A stretch of DNA of 64,000 bases. Origin: Erysipelothrix sp. HDW6A. GTDB taxonomy: Bacteria; Bacillota_I; Bacilli_A; Erysipelotrichales; Erysipelotrichaceae. The stretch lies in NCBI RefSeq assembly GCF_011400295.1, contig NZ_CP049859.1, positions 1,116,001 through 1,180,000 of the forward strand, written 5' to 3'. The position numbers and the translations under genes were made by a program. How positions within the stretch are numbered: the stretch's first letter is position 1; the number at the start of each line of letters is the position of its first letter. Shown here piece after piece: positions 28,339 through 38,214 of this stretch. The notes beneath the pieces were generated by a model, which saw nothing but the letters and a program-made list of their open reading frames with translations, searched no databases and had not been told where the DNA came from.

Positions 28339-29546
28339 GACGATTAGAAGCCTATAATGTACTTAGTGATGTTGAGTTTCGCGACCGACATGCCCATTTA
28401 GTACTCAAAGAAAAAGAAATGGATCCTAAGTCACAAGCATTTGTAAGTGCCTTAGTGTATACAGTATTACAACATAGTTTATTTTTGGATTACCAATTTC
28501 AAGATTTAGTAGATGCAAAATTGCCTAAAGAGGTAGCACTTGTTATTAAAATGGCGTGTGCTCAATACTTTAAAATGGACGATGTACCAGACTATGCGCT
28601 TGTAAACGAATATGTTGAGTTAACTAAAACAATTGGAAAGAAACGTTACTCTGGAGTTGTGAATGCAGTTCTAAAAAAGGTTATTAAGCGAGGTCTACGA
28701 CCAATTGAAGAAACAGGATTAAAACGAGCATCGATTGAGTATAGTATGCCCCTTTGGATACTTAACTTACTAAGTAAACAATATGATGAGAAGTTCGCAA
28801 TTGACTATGCGATTTACTGCCAAGAAATTAAACCGAGTTATGTAAGAATTAATACTTTAAAAGATTATCCATTAGATATGTCATATTTTGACGAATACAA
28901 TAATGCTCTCATTGCGAAATCAGAGTTATTTAGAAGTGATTACCTAGAAAATGGTGTGGTATTAATTCAAGACATTAATTCTCAAAAAGTTGTTCCTTTT
29001 ATGAACTTAGAAGATAATTTAGAAGTGTTAGATTGTTGTTGTGGTCCTGGTACAAAAACAAGCCACATTGCCGCCCTAATGAATAATACAGGTCAGATTG
29101 ATGGAGTTGAACTCCATCAATCTCGTGCAGATAAAACAAGTGAGCTAATGGAACGAGTTGGAGCTACAAATGCTACAATCATTACATCGGATGTCCTTGA
29201 ATATCAAACTGATAAGAAATATGATCGTATTCTTCTTGATGCACCATGTTCTGGTTTGGGTGTGTTATCTCATAAACATGATTTACGTTATCATATTAAA
29301 CCTGAAGATCTTGATGCTTTAGTACTGCTTCAAGCAGATATGCTTGATCATGTTGCGACATTGCTTGAGGTGGATGGAATTCTCGTTTATGCGACCTGTA
29401 CATTAAATCGTAAAGAAAATGAAAAACAAGTCGAAGCGTTTTTAGCTCGCAATTCAAACTACGAGCTGCTCGAGTCTGAATTGTGCAACCCGATGGAAAC
29501 CTTAGGTGATGGTTTCTATATCGCACAATGTCGACGAACATGCTAA
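28335..29546 (+). CDS. rsmB: 16S rRNA (cytosine967-C5)-methyltransferase
   Basis: 403 aa. The N-terminal NusB-like domain (residues about 1-130) precedes the Fmu/NOL1 methyltransferase domain with VLDCCCGPGTKTSHIAALM (SAM motif), the catalytic cysteines in LDAPCSGLGVL and YATCTLNRKENE. It methylates C967 of 16S rRNA. It is somewhat short for the family (around 430-450 aa). ATGA overlap with priA; the 3' end lies 28 nt before prpC. fmt, which precedes rsmB in Bacillus, is absent here. Confidence 0.93.
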   Translation: MRRLEAYNVLSDVEFRDRHAHLVLKEKEMDPKSQAFVSALVYTVLQHSLFLDYQFQDLVDAKLPKEVALVIKMACAQYFKMDDVPDYALVNEYVELTKTIGKKRYSGVVNAVLKKVIKRGLRPIEETGLKRASIEYSMPLWILNLLSKQYDEKFAIDYAIYCQEIKPSYVRINTLKDYPLDMSYFDEYNNALIAKSELFRSDYLENGVVLIQDINSQKVVPFMNLEDNLEVLDCCCGPGTKTSHIAALMNNTGQIDGVELHQSRADKTSELMERVGATNATIITSDVLEYQTDKKYDRILLDAPCSGLGVLSHKHDLRYHIKPEDLDALVLLQADMLDHVATLLEVDGILVYATCTLNRKENEKQVEAFLARNSNYELLESELCNPMETLGDGFYIAQCRRTC

Positions 29547-29574
29547 AATATGATTGGAAAAGATGAGGTGTCTT

Positions 29575-30315
29575 GTGAAATATACTGGAATTAGTGAAAT
29601 AGGCTTATATAGGGATGAAAACCAAGATAGCATCAGTGTTGTAGAAACTGAAACAGCACTTCTTGCCATACTCTGTGATGGAATAGGTGGCGGCAATGCT
29701 GGTTCTATTGCTAGTAAGATGGTTGTAACACTTTTAAAAGAATCATTTATACAAGTATCAAGCATCAGTGATAAAGAATCTGCTATTGCTTGGTTTTCTG
29801 GTACAATCGCAGAAATCAATCGAACCCTATATCACGAATCCTTAGTAGTTCCAGAGTATCGTGGTATGGGAACTACTTTAGTTGCTTGTGTCATTCTTGC
29901 AGATGATGCAATTGCATTTAATATAGGAGATAGTAGACTTTACACCTATACTGACAGCAAACTGAATCTATTAACAGAAGATCAAACATACGCTTATGAA
30001 ATGTATTTAAGAAATGAGATCGAACTTGAGGAAATTCAAACACATCCAAAACGTCATGTACTAATGAACGCAGTAGGAATTGATGAACATATATCCTACG
30101 ATACTATACATATTCCCGAAAAATGGGACTATATATTAATGTCTTCAGATGGACTTCATGGATATGTAAGTGATGAACTCATATTAAAAGCATTAGAGAT
30201 TGAAGATATATTAAACAAAAGAAAAGCATTAATATCATTGGCTTATAAAGCTGGTGGTTATGATAATGTATCAGTAATTTTGATTGAGGGTGATGATTAT
30301 GACAAAAACAATTAG
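29575..30315 (+). CDS. prpC: PP2C-family protein serine/threonine phosphatase
   Basis: 246 aa. The PP2C motifs are YRDENQDS, LCDGIGGGNAGSIAS (metal Asp and GG), MGTTLVACVI, NIGDSRLY, LLTEDQTYAYEM, SSDGLHGYV and the C-terminal GGYDNVSVILIE. It dephosphorylates targets of the adjacent kinase PrkC. I chose the GTG at 29575, which has a GAGGTG RBS a few nt upstream and gives the usual N-terminus (VKYTGISEIGLYRDENQD); an in-frame TTG at 29554 would be less typical. It overlaps prkC by 17 nt. Confidence 0.94.
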   Translation: MKYTGISEIGLYRDENQDSISVVETETALLAILCDGIGGGNAGSIASKMVVTLLKESFIQVSSISDKESAIAWFSGTIAEINRTLYHESLVVPEYRGMGTTLVACVILADDAIAFNIGDSRLYTYTDSKLNLLTEDQTYAYEMYLRNEIELEEIQTHPKRHVLMNAVGIDEHISYDTIHIPEKWDYILMSSDGLHGYVSDELILKALEIEDILNKRKALISLAYKAGGYDNVSVILIEGDDYDKNN

Positions 30316-32095
30316 TAACCGATACTTATTGGTAAAAAAGATAGGCAGCGGCGGGATGTCAGATGTCTACCTAGCAATGGATACAGTATTAAATAGAGAA
30401 GTAGCAATAAAACTACTACGAGGAGATTTATCTCATGATCCTGTAGCCTTATTGCGTTTTCAGCGTGAAGCCAGTGCAGTAAGTGGATTAAGTCATCCAA
30501 ATATTGTTGAAGTATACGATGTTGGAGAAGATGATGGTGTTCATTATATTGTCATGGAAATGGTAAGAGGAACAACACTTAAAGAATTGATCTATCGACG
30601 TGAAGCAGTAGATCCAGTTGAAGCAGTATCGATTATGAAGCAGCTTACATCTGCTATGGAATTAGCACATCATGAACATGTGATTCACCGTGATATTAAG
30701 CCTCAGAACATTCTAATGAAAGATGATGGAACTGCAAAGATTACAGACTTTGGTATCGCTCTTGCAGGGGATGCTATTCAACTAACGAAGCATGATTCTG
30801 TCCTAGGTTCTGTTCACTACATGGCACCTGAATTATCACGTGGTGAAGGCGCAAGTTATCAATCGGACATTTATGCGCTTGGTGTGGTGTTCTACGAACT
30901 ACTATCGGGTACAGTTCCTTATAAAGGAGATTCTCCGGTTGAAGTTGCCATGAAACACTTACGTGATCCATTTCCACGTATTCAAAAGTTTAATGGTTCC
31001 ATACCAAACTCGATTGCTAATATAATTTCTAAATCTACAGAAAAGAACTTAGACTATCGTTATCAAACTATTGATGAGCTAATGGAAGATTTAAATCATT
31101 GTTTTGATGAAGATATCATCAACGAACCTCTATGGAAACCAGCAGTCAATCAAAGTCAAGATCTCACAATTGTTATGGATCGTGTACGTGAAGATGAACC
31201 TGTTAAGAAAAAAGACAATAAGAAAAAGATAATTGCTATTGCTAGTGTGGTTCTTGTGATTGCTGTTGCTATTGTCATGATGTTTGTTTTTAAACCAGAA
31301 AATAAGCAAATTATTGTTCCAAGCATGGTTGAAAAGAAAGTTGAAGTAGCAAGAACTGAGTTAACGGAATTAGGTTTAAATGTAGACCCTACAGTAAATT
31401 ATGAATATTCAGATGATTATGAAGAAGATCTTGTGATTGTAACGGTACCAGCTGAAGGAGCGATCCTTCATAAAGGTGATAAAATTAAACTAGTTGTCTC
31501 ACAAGGGAAGACTTTCGAAATTCAAGATTACGTAGGTAAGAAGATTGAAGATGTTCGCGAGTCTCTCAAAGGATTAAAACTTGATATTAAAGTTGTAAAC
31601 GAACAAACAGCAGATAAAGCGCCAGGTATCATCTTGAAACAAGAAGGGCTCAATAAAGGTGATAAAGTAACACCTGAGTCAAAAGATACACTGACTCTAA
31701 CTGTGAGTGCTCCAATGGAAATTAGTGGAGTTATTCCAAATGTGATTAATATGAGTGTTGCTGAAGCACAACAAAAATTCATTGATATGGGCATGCAAGT
31801 TCGTACTGAAGAACTAAGTCAAATTGGTATGTCTGATAGTCAAATTGCAGCATTAAAGTATGATGTAGTTGATAGAGTTAGTCCATCAGTTGGTAGTTAC
31901 TATATACAAGAGAACTCCAATTACATTACACTTTATTACTATAAAAAGATTCCGGTAGTCGAGGAAGAAAAACCAACGAAACCAGATGAGAATAATGGCC
32001 AAAAACCAGATGAAAAGCCGCAGGACAATGTAAATACAAGCGTTAAACCTCAAACTGGGGAAACATCTAACAGAGAAACTAGAGATAATTTATGA
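30299..32095 (+). CDS. prkC: PASTA-domain serine/threonine protein kinase
   Basis: 598 aa. The kinase domain (residues about 8-270) has GSGGMSDVYLAMD, the VAIK lysine, the catalytic loop HRDIKPQNILM and DFGIAL, the Hanks-type bacterial signature. A membrane segment lies at about 315-335 (IIAIASVVLVIAVAIVMMF), then three PASTA repeats (starting near IIVPSMVEKK, FEIQDYVGKK and SGVIPNVINMS) outside the cell and a Pro/Lys/Glu-rich tail. PASTA kinases sense muropeptides or lipid II and tune cell-wall synthesis and division. ATG at 30299 with RBS GAGGGTG. Overlaps prpC and rsgA; such coupling to rsgA is conserved in Bacillota. Confidence 0.96.
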   Translation: MTKTISNRYLLVKKIGSGGMSDVYLAMDTVLNREVAIKLLRGDLSHDPVALLRFQREASAVSGLSHPNIVEVYDVGEDDGVHYIVMEMVRGTTLKELIYRREAVDPVEAVSIMKQLTSAMELAHHEHVIHRDIKPQNILMKDDGTAKITDFGIALAGDAIQLTKHDSVLGSVHYMAPELSRGEGASYQSDIYALGVVFYELLSGTVPYKGDSPVEVAMKHLRDPFPRIQKFNGSIPNSIANIISKSTEKNLDYRYQTIDELMEDLNHCFDEDIINEPLWKPAVNQSQDLTIVMDRVREDEPVKKKDNKKKIIAIASVVLVIAVAIVMMFVFKPENKQIIVPSMVEKKVEVARTELTELGLNVDPTVNYEYSDDYEEDLVIVTVPAEGAILHKGDKIKLVVSQGKTFEIQDYVGKKIEDVRESLKGLKLDIKVVNEQTADKAPGIILKQEGLNKGDKVTPESKDTLTLTVSAPMEISGVIPNVINMSVAEAQQKFIDMGMQVRTEELSQIGMSDSQIAALKYDVVDRVSPSVGSYYIQENSNYITLYYYKKIPVVEEEKPTKPDENNGQKPDEKPQDNVNTSVKPQTGETSNRETRDNL

Positions 32096-32946
32096 AAAAA
32101 GCTTTAATTACAAGAGTTGTATCCAATCGATATACTGTGTTTATTGAAGGAGAGTTTGAAGTTGCTACCGCCATGGGTAAATTAAGACTTGGTCAAAAAC
32201 CTATTGTTGGCGATTATGTAATGGTAGAAACTTTAGAAAATAGATTGGTAATTCAGGAAGTACTTGAGAGAAAAAATCAATTGATCAGACCTTTAATCGC
32301 AAATATCGATCAGGCTTTAATTGTAATGTCAGCAATGGAACCAGAGTTTTCCTATACTCTAGTTGATCGCTTAATATTCCTCATTTCTTATGAAAGTATT
32401 GAACCGGTTATTGTCATATCAAAAGCAGACTTAGTCAGTGATGAGGCGTTGCAAGAAATTGTTGATGAGTATGAGAAGTCAGGTTATCGAGTAGTTAAGA
32501 CCGGCATAACTCTTCCAACTTCAGGATTAGAATCAATTCTGAAGGATAAAGTATCTGTTCTATCAGGGCAGAGTGGTGTAGGTAAGTCGAGTTTACTCAA
32601 CCGTATTGATGCTAACTTAGAACTTAACACACAAGAGATATCTAAGGCGCTAGGTAGAGGTAAACATACTACAAGACATAACCAACTATATCGCATCGCT
32701 GATGGCTGGATTGCTGATACACCAGGGTTCTCTTCATTAAGTTTTGCTAATTTAGATCTCATTGATTTTTCTCAACGAATTCCTGATTTTGTTCCTTATG
32801 AAGGACAATGTAAGTATCGTGATTGCTTGCATATTCATGAACCAGGTTGTACAATTAAACAGAAAGTTGAAGAGAAAGCGATATCATTGAAACGCTATCA
32901 GCACTATGTTGATTGTGTATCTTTAATTAGGGAGGGATCGCGATGA
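32092..32946 (+). CDS. rsgA: Ribosome small-subunit-dependent GTPase A
   Basis: 284 aa. An N-terminal OB-fold precedes a circularly permuted GTPase: G4-like SKAD comes before G1 GQSGVGKSSLLN, followed by the G2-region RGKHTTRHNQL and G3 DTPGFSS. The C-terminal zinc domain is CKYRDC...H.H..PGC. It assists late 30S maturation and dissociates from 30S upon GTP hydrolysis; in Bacillus it is a substrate of PrkC, whose gene lies immediately upstream. Overlaps of 4 nt with both neighbours. Confidence 0.96.
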   Translation: MKKALITRVVSNRYTVFIEGEFEVATAMGKLRLGQKPIVGDYVMVETLENRLVIQEVLERKNQLIRPLIANIDQALIVMSAMEPEFSYTLVDRLIFLISYESIEPVIVISKADLVSDEALQEIVDEYEKSGYRVVKTGITLPTSGLESILKDKVSVLSGQSGVGKSSLLNRIDANLELNTQEISKALGRGKHTTRHNQLYRIADGWIADTPGFSSLSFANLDLIDFSQRIPDFVPYEGQCKYRDCLHIHEPGCTIKQKVEEKAISLKRYQHYVDCVSLIREGSR

Positions 32947-33593
32947 CTAAAATAGTTGCACCTTCAGTTCTGTCACTAGATTTTACAGATATGAAGAAAG
33001 AATTGAAGAAGGTTGAAGTAGCAGGGGCTACATGGCTTCATTATGATGTTATGGATGGAGTTTTTGTCCCAAACATTAGCTTTGGACCTTCAATAATGAA
33101 TCAAGTAAAACGTGTTTCTGACTTGTTTATGGACGTTCATTTAATGATTGAACGCCCTGAGAAGTATTTTGATGTGTTTGTAAAGAATGGTGCTGAGGCA
33201 ATTACATTCCATGTCGAATGTTTTAAAGATGCGACAGAAGGGCTTGCTGCAGTTAAAGAATTAAAAAAACTTGGAGTCAAAGCAGGAATTACTTTAAAAC
33301 CTGGAACAGAGTTATCTCAAATTATTCCGTATCTTAAACATGTAGATATTGTATTAGTGATGAGTGTAGAACCTGGATTTGGAGGACAATCATTTATTCC
33401 TGAAATGCTTGAGCGTATTAAAGAAATTAATTCAATACGACAAAGTAATGGATATCATTACCTTATCTCAGTTGATGGGGGAATCAATGGTGAGACTGGA
33501 CCCAAAGCACGACAAGCTGGTGCAGATATACTTGTTGCCGGTAGTTATGTGTTTGGTGATGAAATTGAAAAAGCAGTCCAATCTCTTCTATGA
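32943..33593 (+). CDS. rpe: Ribulose-phosphate 3-epimerase
   Basis: 216 aa. A TIM barrel with IVAPSVLSLDFTDM, HYDVMDGVFVPNISFGP, MDVHLMIERPEKY, HVECFKD, LVMSVEPGFGGQSFI and SVDGGI. The metal-binding His/Asp residues of the family are present. It interconverts ribulose-5-P and xylulose-5-P in the pentose phosphate pathway. The 4-nt overlap with rsgA and with thiN matches the Bacillus rsgA-rpe-thiN order. Confidence 0.96.
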   Translation: MTKIVAPSVLSLDFTDMKKELKKVEVAGATWLHYDVMDGVFVPNISFGPSIMNQVKRVSDLFMDVHLMIERPEKYFDVFVKNGAEAITFHVECFKDATEGLAAVKELKKLGVKAGITLKPGTELSQIIPYLKHVDIVLVMSVEPGFGGQSFIPEMLERIKEINSIRQSNGYHYLISVDGGINGETGPKARQAGADILVAGSYVFGDEIEKAVQSLL

Positions 33594-34180
33594 AAACTGT
33601 TAGTTTAGTACTCCATGAATTCGATGAATCACTAGAGGGTGATGTTATTGGTGTTGACTACGGTGCATATGTTTGTGCCAGTAGAGGAATACCAATGATG
33701 ATTGCCTGTGGAGATTTCGACAGTGTTACTAGAGATGAATTCAAGTGTATCGAAAAACATGCAGAGAAAATAATCCGTTTGAAACCTGAAAAGGATGAAA
33801 CGGATTTTACTTATGCATATTCCTTATGTGTTGATTATGACAGAATTAATGTTTTTGGCGGATTGGGTGGTCGTCGTGACCATGAATACATGCATGTGTT
33901 AACGGCATGTAGTGATCCAAGGCTCTATCTCTATGATAAGCAAAATAAAATCTACTCGCTTGGAGTCGGTAAGCATGTAATTAAAAAAGATACGTACCAA
34001 TACGTATCTATGCATATTCTTGAAAAAGGTAATCTAAGTTTTGAAGGAGTGAAGTATCCATTAAACAATCAGGAAGTTAAAGTAGGGGATACCTACCTTA
34101 CTTCAAATGAGATACTTGAAGAAGAGGCAACACTTACTATTCACTCTGGAAAGGTGTTGTTGTTACAAACGAATCCATAA
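33590..34180 (+). CDS. thiN: Thiamine pyrophosphokinase
   Basis: 196 aa. CGDFDSVTRDE and LKPEKDETDFTYAYSL are the conserved TPK motifs that bind thiamine and ATP-Mg, and FGGLGGRRDHEYMHVL is a further signature. The enzyme converts thiamine directly to TPP, which suits an organism that imports thiamine. It is the last gene of the gmk operon and is followed by a bidirectional terminator facing rpmB. Confidence 0.93.
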   Translation: MKTVSLVLHEFDESLEGDVIGVDYGAYVCASRGIPMMIACGDFDSVTRDEFKCIEKHAEKIIRLKPEKDETDFTYAYSLCVDYDRINVFGGLGGRRDHEYMHVLTACSDPRLYLYDKQNKIYSLGVGKHVIKKDTYQYVSMHILEKGNLSFEGVKYPLNNQEVKVGDTYLTSNEILEEEATLTIHSGKVLLLQTNP

Positions 34181-34213
34181 AAAAAACGGTGAATTTCACC
34201 GTTGTTTTTTCTT
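34181..34213. terminator. Bidirectional terminator between thiN and rpmB
   Basis: A-run, ACGGTGAA / TTCACCGT stem, T-run. It is symmetrical and serves both convergent transcripts. Confidence 0.85.
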
Positions 34214-34403
34214 ATCGAGCTTGTTGAGCTTTCAATGTTTTTAATGCACGGGCGGAAATACGGACCTTAGTTGGCTTTCCATCCACCATAATTGTCGCTT
34301 TTTGCAGGTTAACATTCCATTTACGACGTGTTGCACGAAGTGAATGTGAGCGTTTGTTTCCAGACATGGTTTTCTTTCCAGTTACTGAACATACTCTAGG
34401 CAT
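34212..34403 (-). CDS. rpmB: 50S ribosomal protein L28
   Basis: 63 aa. [28 protein letters not shown] is the L28 core, followed by the C-terminal [13 protein letters not shown]. Only one cysteine remains, so it is the zinc-free form. RBS AAAGGGGG precedes the start. It is a single-gene unit with its own strong promoter at 34445-34473, and converges on thiN as in Bacillus. Confidence 0.96.
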   Translation of the reverse strand: MPRVCSVTGKKTMSGNKRSHSLRATRRKWNVNLQKATIMVDGKPTKVRISARALKTLKAQQAR

Positions 34404-34444
34404 ACCGTAACCCCCTTTCTTTTGTAAAGATTCAACGCTTAGAT

Positions 34445-34473
34445 ACTATACCATAGCATTTCTGATTTATCAA
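34445..34473 (-). promoter_or_regulatory. Sigma-A promoter of rpmB
   Basis: On the minus strand TTGATA, a 17-nt spacer and TATAGT lie about 42 nt upstream of the rpmB start. Confidence 0.8.
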
Positions 34474-34660
34474 TACTTTTAATGAAAAAATTACACGGTA
34501 ATTTCAAATTCATTTTTATTACTATAACTCATATTATTAATAAATTAAACAAAAATAATTTAGAATTGTGGAATCAATATATTTTTTTTGAAAGTAAGTG
34601 AAAATCGTCTTATTTTATTGCTATTGGGGCTCACTTATGCTTTAATAATCAGTTTGCATG

Positions 34661-34669
34661 TGGTATTAT
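34661..34669 (+). promoter_or_regulatory. Extended -10 promoter of ftsA-ftsZ
   Basis: TGG-TATTAT lies 26 nt before the ftsA ATG. The -35 is weak. The rest of the rpmB-ftsA intergenic region (34474-34660) is AT-rich and I see no other clear signal or gene in it. Confidence 0.5.
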
Positions 34670-34694
34670 GTTAATAGCACAAGGAGGTTCGCCA

Positions 34695-35930
34695 ATGGAC
34701 AAACAAATCATTGCTGCATTGGAAATCGCGGATCATGAAGTGCGTTTACTTATTGGACAATTTTTTAATGGACGTTTAAATATACTGAAAGTAGAACGTG
34801 TCGCTCATCAAGGAGTTGTTGGGTACACTATAGCAAGTGAAACTCACGTTGTTGACGCAATTAAAAAAGCTGTAGAAAATGCTTCTCGAAACCTTGGGGT
34901 TCTAATCGAAAGCGTTTTATTTATTTTGCCGGGTGTTCATTTAAAACGCATTCAACGACAAAGAAGGATACCAATAACAGGTCGTGTATCGTCAATTGAT
35001 ATTCGACGTATTTACAATGATATAAACGCAGCACCAAGTCCTGAGGGATTTGTATTAGTTAACACTCTAGTTACAAAGTTTTTTATAAATGGAAGTTCAA
35101 CACGTAAAGTACCAATGAACGAAAAGTGTGACTCCTTAACCATTGAAGCAGAATGCTATTATGGAAAGGAATCAATAGTTTATCCTTACGTTGGTTTAGT
35201 TGAGAAGTCAGGATTAAGAATCATTGATCTAGTAGTTGATGATATTGGTTATGCAAAAGAGGCGTCTTTATTTGAGGCTTCCATTGATAAACCAATTGTT
35301 GCTATAACTTTAAATAATGACATGACGCGTCTTGCATTATTCCATCATGGAACGATGTTGTCAAACGATTATTTAGATAGAGGATTTGAAGAAATACACG
35401 AAGTAATAAAAGAAACATTTAATGTACCACAGGATGTTGTGAAACGCTTGTTGTATAATAATATCGATTTAAATAAAGAAGCTCATAATGACCCAATCTT
35501 TATGTGGTCAACGAAGTCACAAACACATACAATGACTCAACATGAATTGTTTGAAGTAGTTGAAGGTGAATTAAAAGAATTCATGAGTGGACTTATTGAA
35601 AGTAGTGAACCAATCTTCCAACTCGGAACACCACGTTTTATCCTTACTGGAGAAGCAAGTGTCATGGAAGGTCTCGATTCATGGCTAGTTGACAAATTTA
35701 ATGTTGATGTAACACGTTATCGCTCGACTACCTTTGGGGTAAAAGATCCAAGCCTAACATCTATTGTAGGTTCGTTCTATTATTACAAAGATCAAGAAAT
35801 CTATCGTGAGCAAACTTATTCAAGTGTGAATCTTTCGGAATTTGAATCGGTTGTGTTACAATCTAAACAAGAACATAATAAAGATGATTCAATTACACAA
35901 AAACTCAAAAACATGTTTTTTGAACGATAA
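34695..35930 (+). CDS. ftsA: Divergent cell division protein FtsA
   Basis: 411 aa. The actin-fold pattern includes IIAALEIADHEVRLLIG as phosphate-1-like, the 1C insertion (RRIPITGRVSSIDIRRIYNDI), and RFILTGEASVMEGLDSWL as the adenosine region. A short amphipathic C-terminal helix (ITQKLKNMFFER) fits an FtsA membrane-targeting sequence. It tethers FtsZ to the membrane. The ATG at 34695 with the AAGGAGG RBS is preferred over 34668. Sequence is quite diverged, but immediate linkage to ftsZ (26 nt) supports the call. ftsQ/divIB and mur genes are not next to it. Confidence 0.87.
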   Translation: MDKQIIAALEIADHEVRLLIGQFFNGRLNILKVERVAHQGVVGYTIASETHVVDAIKKAVENASRNLGVLIESVLFILPGVHLKRIQRQRRIPITGRVSSIDIRRIYNDINAAPSPEGFVLVNTLVTKFFINGSSTRKVPMNEKCDSLTIEAECYYGKESIVYPYVGLVEKSGLRIIDLVVDDIGYAKEASLFEASIDKPIVAITLNNDMTRLALFHHGTMLSNDYLDRGFEEIHEVIKETFNVPQDVVKRLLYNNIDLNKEAHNDPIFMWSTKSQTHTMTQHELFEVVEGELKEFMSGLIESSEPIFQLGTPRFILTGEASVMEGLDSWLVDKFNVDVTRYRSTTFGVKDPSLTSIVGSFYYYKDQEIYREQTYSSVNLSEFESVVLQSKQEHNKDDSITQKLKNMFFER

Positions 35931-35956
35931 ACTAAATAAAAAAGTGGAGGGTTAGT

Positions 35957-37006
35957 ATGAGTACTATACAAAATTCAGTTGCTAAAATTAAAGTAATAGG
36001 TGTGGGTGGAGCAGGTAATAATGCTGTTAACCGCATGGTTGATGAAGGGATGAAGGGTGTTGAGTTTTATGTTGCCAACACAGACTTACAAGTCTTAAAA
36101 ACTTCTCCAGTTGTTAACAGAATTGAACTAGGAAAAGAGATTACAAAAGGCTTAGGAGCTGGAGCTAATCCTGAAGTGGGCCGTAAAGCAGCCGTAGAAA
36201 GCGAATCAGAGATTCGTGAAGCTGTTAAAGGTGCTGACATGGTATTCGTTACAGCAGGTCTTGGAGGCGGTACTGGTACAGGAGCATCACCTCTTGTAGC
36301 TAAAATTGCTCAAGAAGAAGGCGCACTTGTTGTTGGTATTGTTACAAAACCATTTACATTTGAAGGTCCACGTCGTGGAAGACAAGCTAGTGAAGGTCTA
36401 GAGGAATTAAAAGCTTATGTTGATTCATTAATCATTGTAAGTAATAATCAATTGCTTGAAGTAATTGGTAGAATACCATTCCAAGAGGCATTTAAAGAAG
36501 CTGATAACGTATTACGTCAAGGTGTTCAAACAATCACTGATCTTATTGCAGTACCTGCAATGATTAACTTGGACTTTGCTGATGTTCGTTCAGTTATGCA
36601 AGGACAAGGTAGTGCGTTAATTGGTATTGGTATGTCACAAGGTGAGAACAAATCAATAGAAGCTGCTCAAAAAGCAATTACATCACCATTATTAGAAGCA
36701 CAAATTGCTGGTGCACGTAATGCGATTGTTAACGTTACTGGTGGAGATTCAATTTCTATTCATGATGCAAGTGAGGCTGTAGAATACATTCGTGAAGCAG
36801 CTGGAAGTGATATTGATATTATCTTCGGAGTTGCAATCAATGAAAATATCGGAGATGCAATTATAGTTACTGTTATTGCTACAGGATTTGATGAACGTCA
36901 AATTGAACAACCAACTGCAGCATATGAACGTCAACAAGAGGCTCCTCGTAAAACAGAATCAAACGATGATAATAACGATATTCCAACATTCTTTAAAACT
37001 CGTTAA
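35957..37006 (+). CDS. ftsZ: Cell division protein FtsZ
   Basis: 349 aa. The tubulin-like GTPase has [21 protein letters not shown], the signature [15 protein letters not shown] and the T7 loop [12 protein letters not shown] short linker leads to the C-terminal peptide DIPTFFKTR, which binds FtsA and other partners. It polymerises at mid-cell to form the Z ring. Strong RBS GTGGAGGG. The linker is short compared with Bacillus. Confidence 0.98.
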   Translation: MSTIQNSVAKIKVIGVGGAGNNAVNRMVDEGMKGVEFYVANTDLQVLKTSPVVNRIELGKEITKGLGAGANPEVGRKAAVESESEIREAVKGADMVFVTAGLGGGTGTGASPLVAKIAQEEGALVVGIVTKPFTFEGPRRGRQASEGLEELKAYVDSLIIVSNNQLLEVIGRIPFQEAFKEADNVLRQGVQTITDLIAVPAMINLDFADVRSVMQGQGSALIGIGMSQGENKSIEAAQKAITSPLLEAQIAGARNAIVNVTGGDSISIHDASEAVEYIREAAGSDIDIIFGVAINENIGDAIIVTVIATGFDERQIEQPTAAYERQQEAPRKTESNDDNNDIPTFFKTR

Positions 37007-37019
37007 TTAATAATAAAAC

Positions 37020-37045
37020 AAGCACATCGAAAGATGTGCTTTTTC
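37020..37045 (+). terminator. Intrinsic terminator after ftsZ
   Basis: AAGCACATC / GATGTGCTT stem with a GAAA loop and a T tail. Confidence 0.88.
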
Positions 37046-37100
37046 ATACACAAAACTTGCCGAATTAGCAAGCTTTGTTAATATATCTATTACTATTTTT

Positions 37101-38117
37101 TTATTTAAATCCACGTTCGTACTGATATGGTATGACATCCATCTTACGGCGTGATTGAGCACTTTGTAATAACCAGTTTGGATTGCTTAACAATGGTCGT
37201 GCTAAACCAATTAAATCAGCTTTACCTGATTCCAGGATAAATGAAACTAAATCTAAACTGCCCAATAGACCGCAAGCTATGACTGGTACATCAAGTTTCT
37301 CTCTAATACGTGTAGCAAAATCCACTTGATATCCAGGGTAAATTGATTGTGGAGGGTTTATTGTAATTCCACCCGAGGATACATTAACAATATCAATGAG
37401 ATCAAGACTTGGTTCAAGCATTCTAATTGCATCATCGACACTTTGTCCGCCATCTTCATAGTCAGTAGCACTAACTCGAATAAGTAAAGGTTTCTCCATA
37501 GGCCATACATCTCGAATTGCTTCTGCAACTTCACGAATGAACACAGCACCATCTTTATATTTATCGCTTCGTTTATTTGTAATTGGGCTCATAAACTCAG
37601 AGATTAAGTATCCATGTGCACCATGAATTTCAATTGCATCAAAACCAATTTGTTTTGCACGGATAGCAGCATCTTGGAATGCCTTAATTACTGATTGGAT
37701 ATCTTCCTGAGTCATTTCTTTTGGAGTGCGATACGTATCAGAGTAAGCAATGGCACTTGGACCATATATCGTATCGACACCATCTACTGCTTTACATTTT
37801 CTTCCGGCATGATTAAGTTGAATAGCAATTTTACTGCCTTCAAGATGTACTGCTTCAACAATTTTCTTCAGTGGCTCAATTTGGCTATCATCATATAGTC
37901 CCAAGCAATCATCTGTAATTCGTCCTTCAGGAACCACTCCGGTAGCTTCAATAATAATAAGACCAACTTGACCAATTGCACGTGCTACATAATGAGCAAA
38001 GTGAAAATGTGTTGCGATGCCATCATGTTTAGTAGCAGAGTACATACACATTGGCTCCATTACAACTCTATTCTTAAGAGTCATATCTTTAATGCTAAAC
38101 TTTTCTAATAATTTCAT
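37101..38117 (-). CDS. namA: NADPH-dependent old yellow enzyme (YqjM/NamA type)
   Basis: 338 aa FMN oxidoreductase. The YqjM-specific features are visible: the redox-tuning cysteine in MEPMCMYSA, QLNHAGRK, EIHGAHGYLISEFMSPITNKRSDKY and the C-terminal arginine-finger region PYQYERGF. The enzyme reduces activated C=C bonds and nitro compounds; its physiological substrate is unknown. It is a single minus-strand gene between ftsZ and radC, facing away from radC. Confidence 0.92.
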   Translation of the reverse strand: MKLLEKFSIKDMTLKNRVVMEPMCMYSATKHDGIATHFHFAHYVARAIGQVGLIIIEATGVVPEGRITDDCLGLYDDSQIEPLKKIVEAVHLEGSKIAIQLNHAGRKCKAVDGVDTIYGPSAIAYSDTYRTPKEMTQEDIQSVIKAFQDAAIRAKQIGFDAIEIHGAHGYLISEFMSPITNKRSDKYKDGAVFIREVAEAIRDVWPMEKPLLIRVSATDYEDGGQSVDDAIRMLEPSLDLIDIVNVSSGGITINPPQSIYPGYQVDFATRIREKLDVPVIACGLLGSLDLVSFILESGKADLIGLARPLLSNPNWLLQSAQSRRKMDVIPYQYERGFK

Positions 38118-38214
38118 TTTCTATCACCTAAAAACATTATATCATGTTTATTTGAAAACAAAGCCTTAGGATTTGTGTTGATTGGTTTTAACTTATTAGT
38201 AGTGAGGGATGACT

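Noticed and set aside
34474-34660. Possible small gene or RNA between rpmB and ftsA
   Set aside because: The region is AT-rich with homopolymer runs; no RBS-led frame, strong promoter or stable hairpin could be supported.
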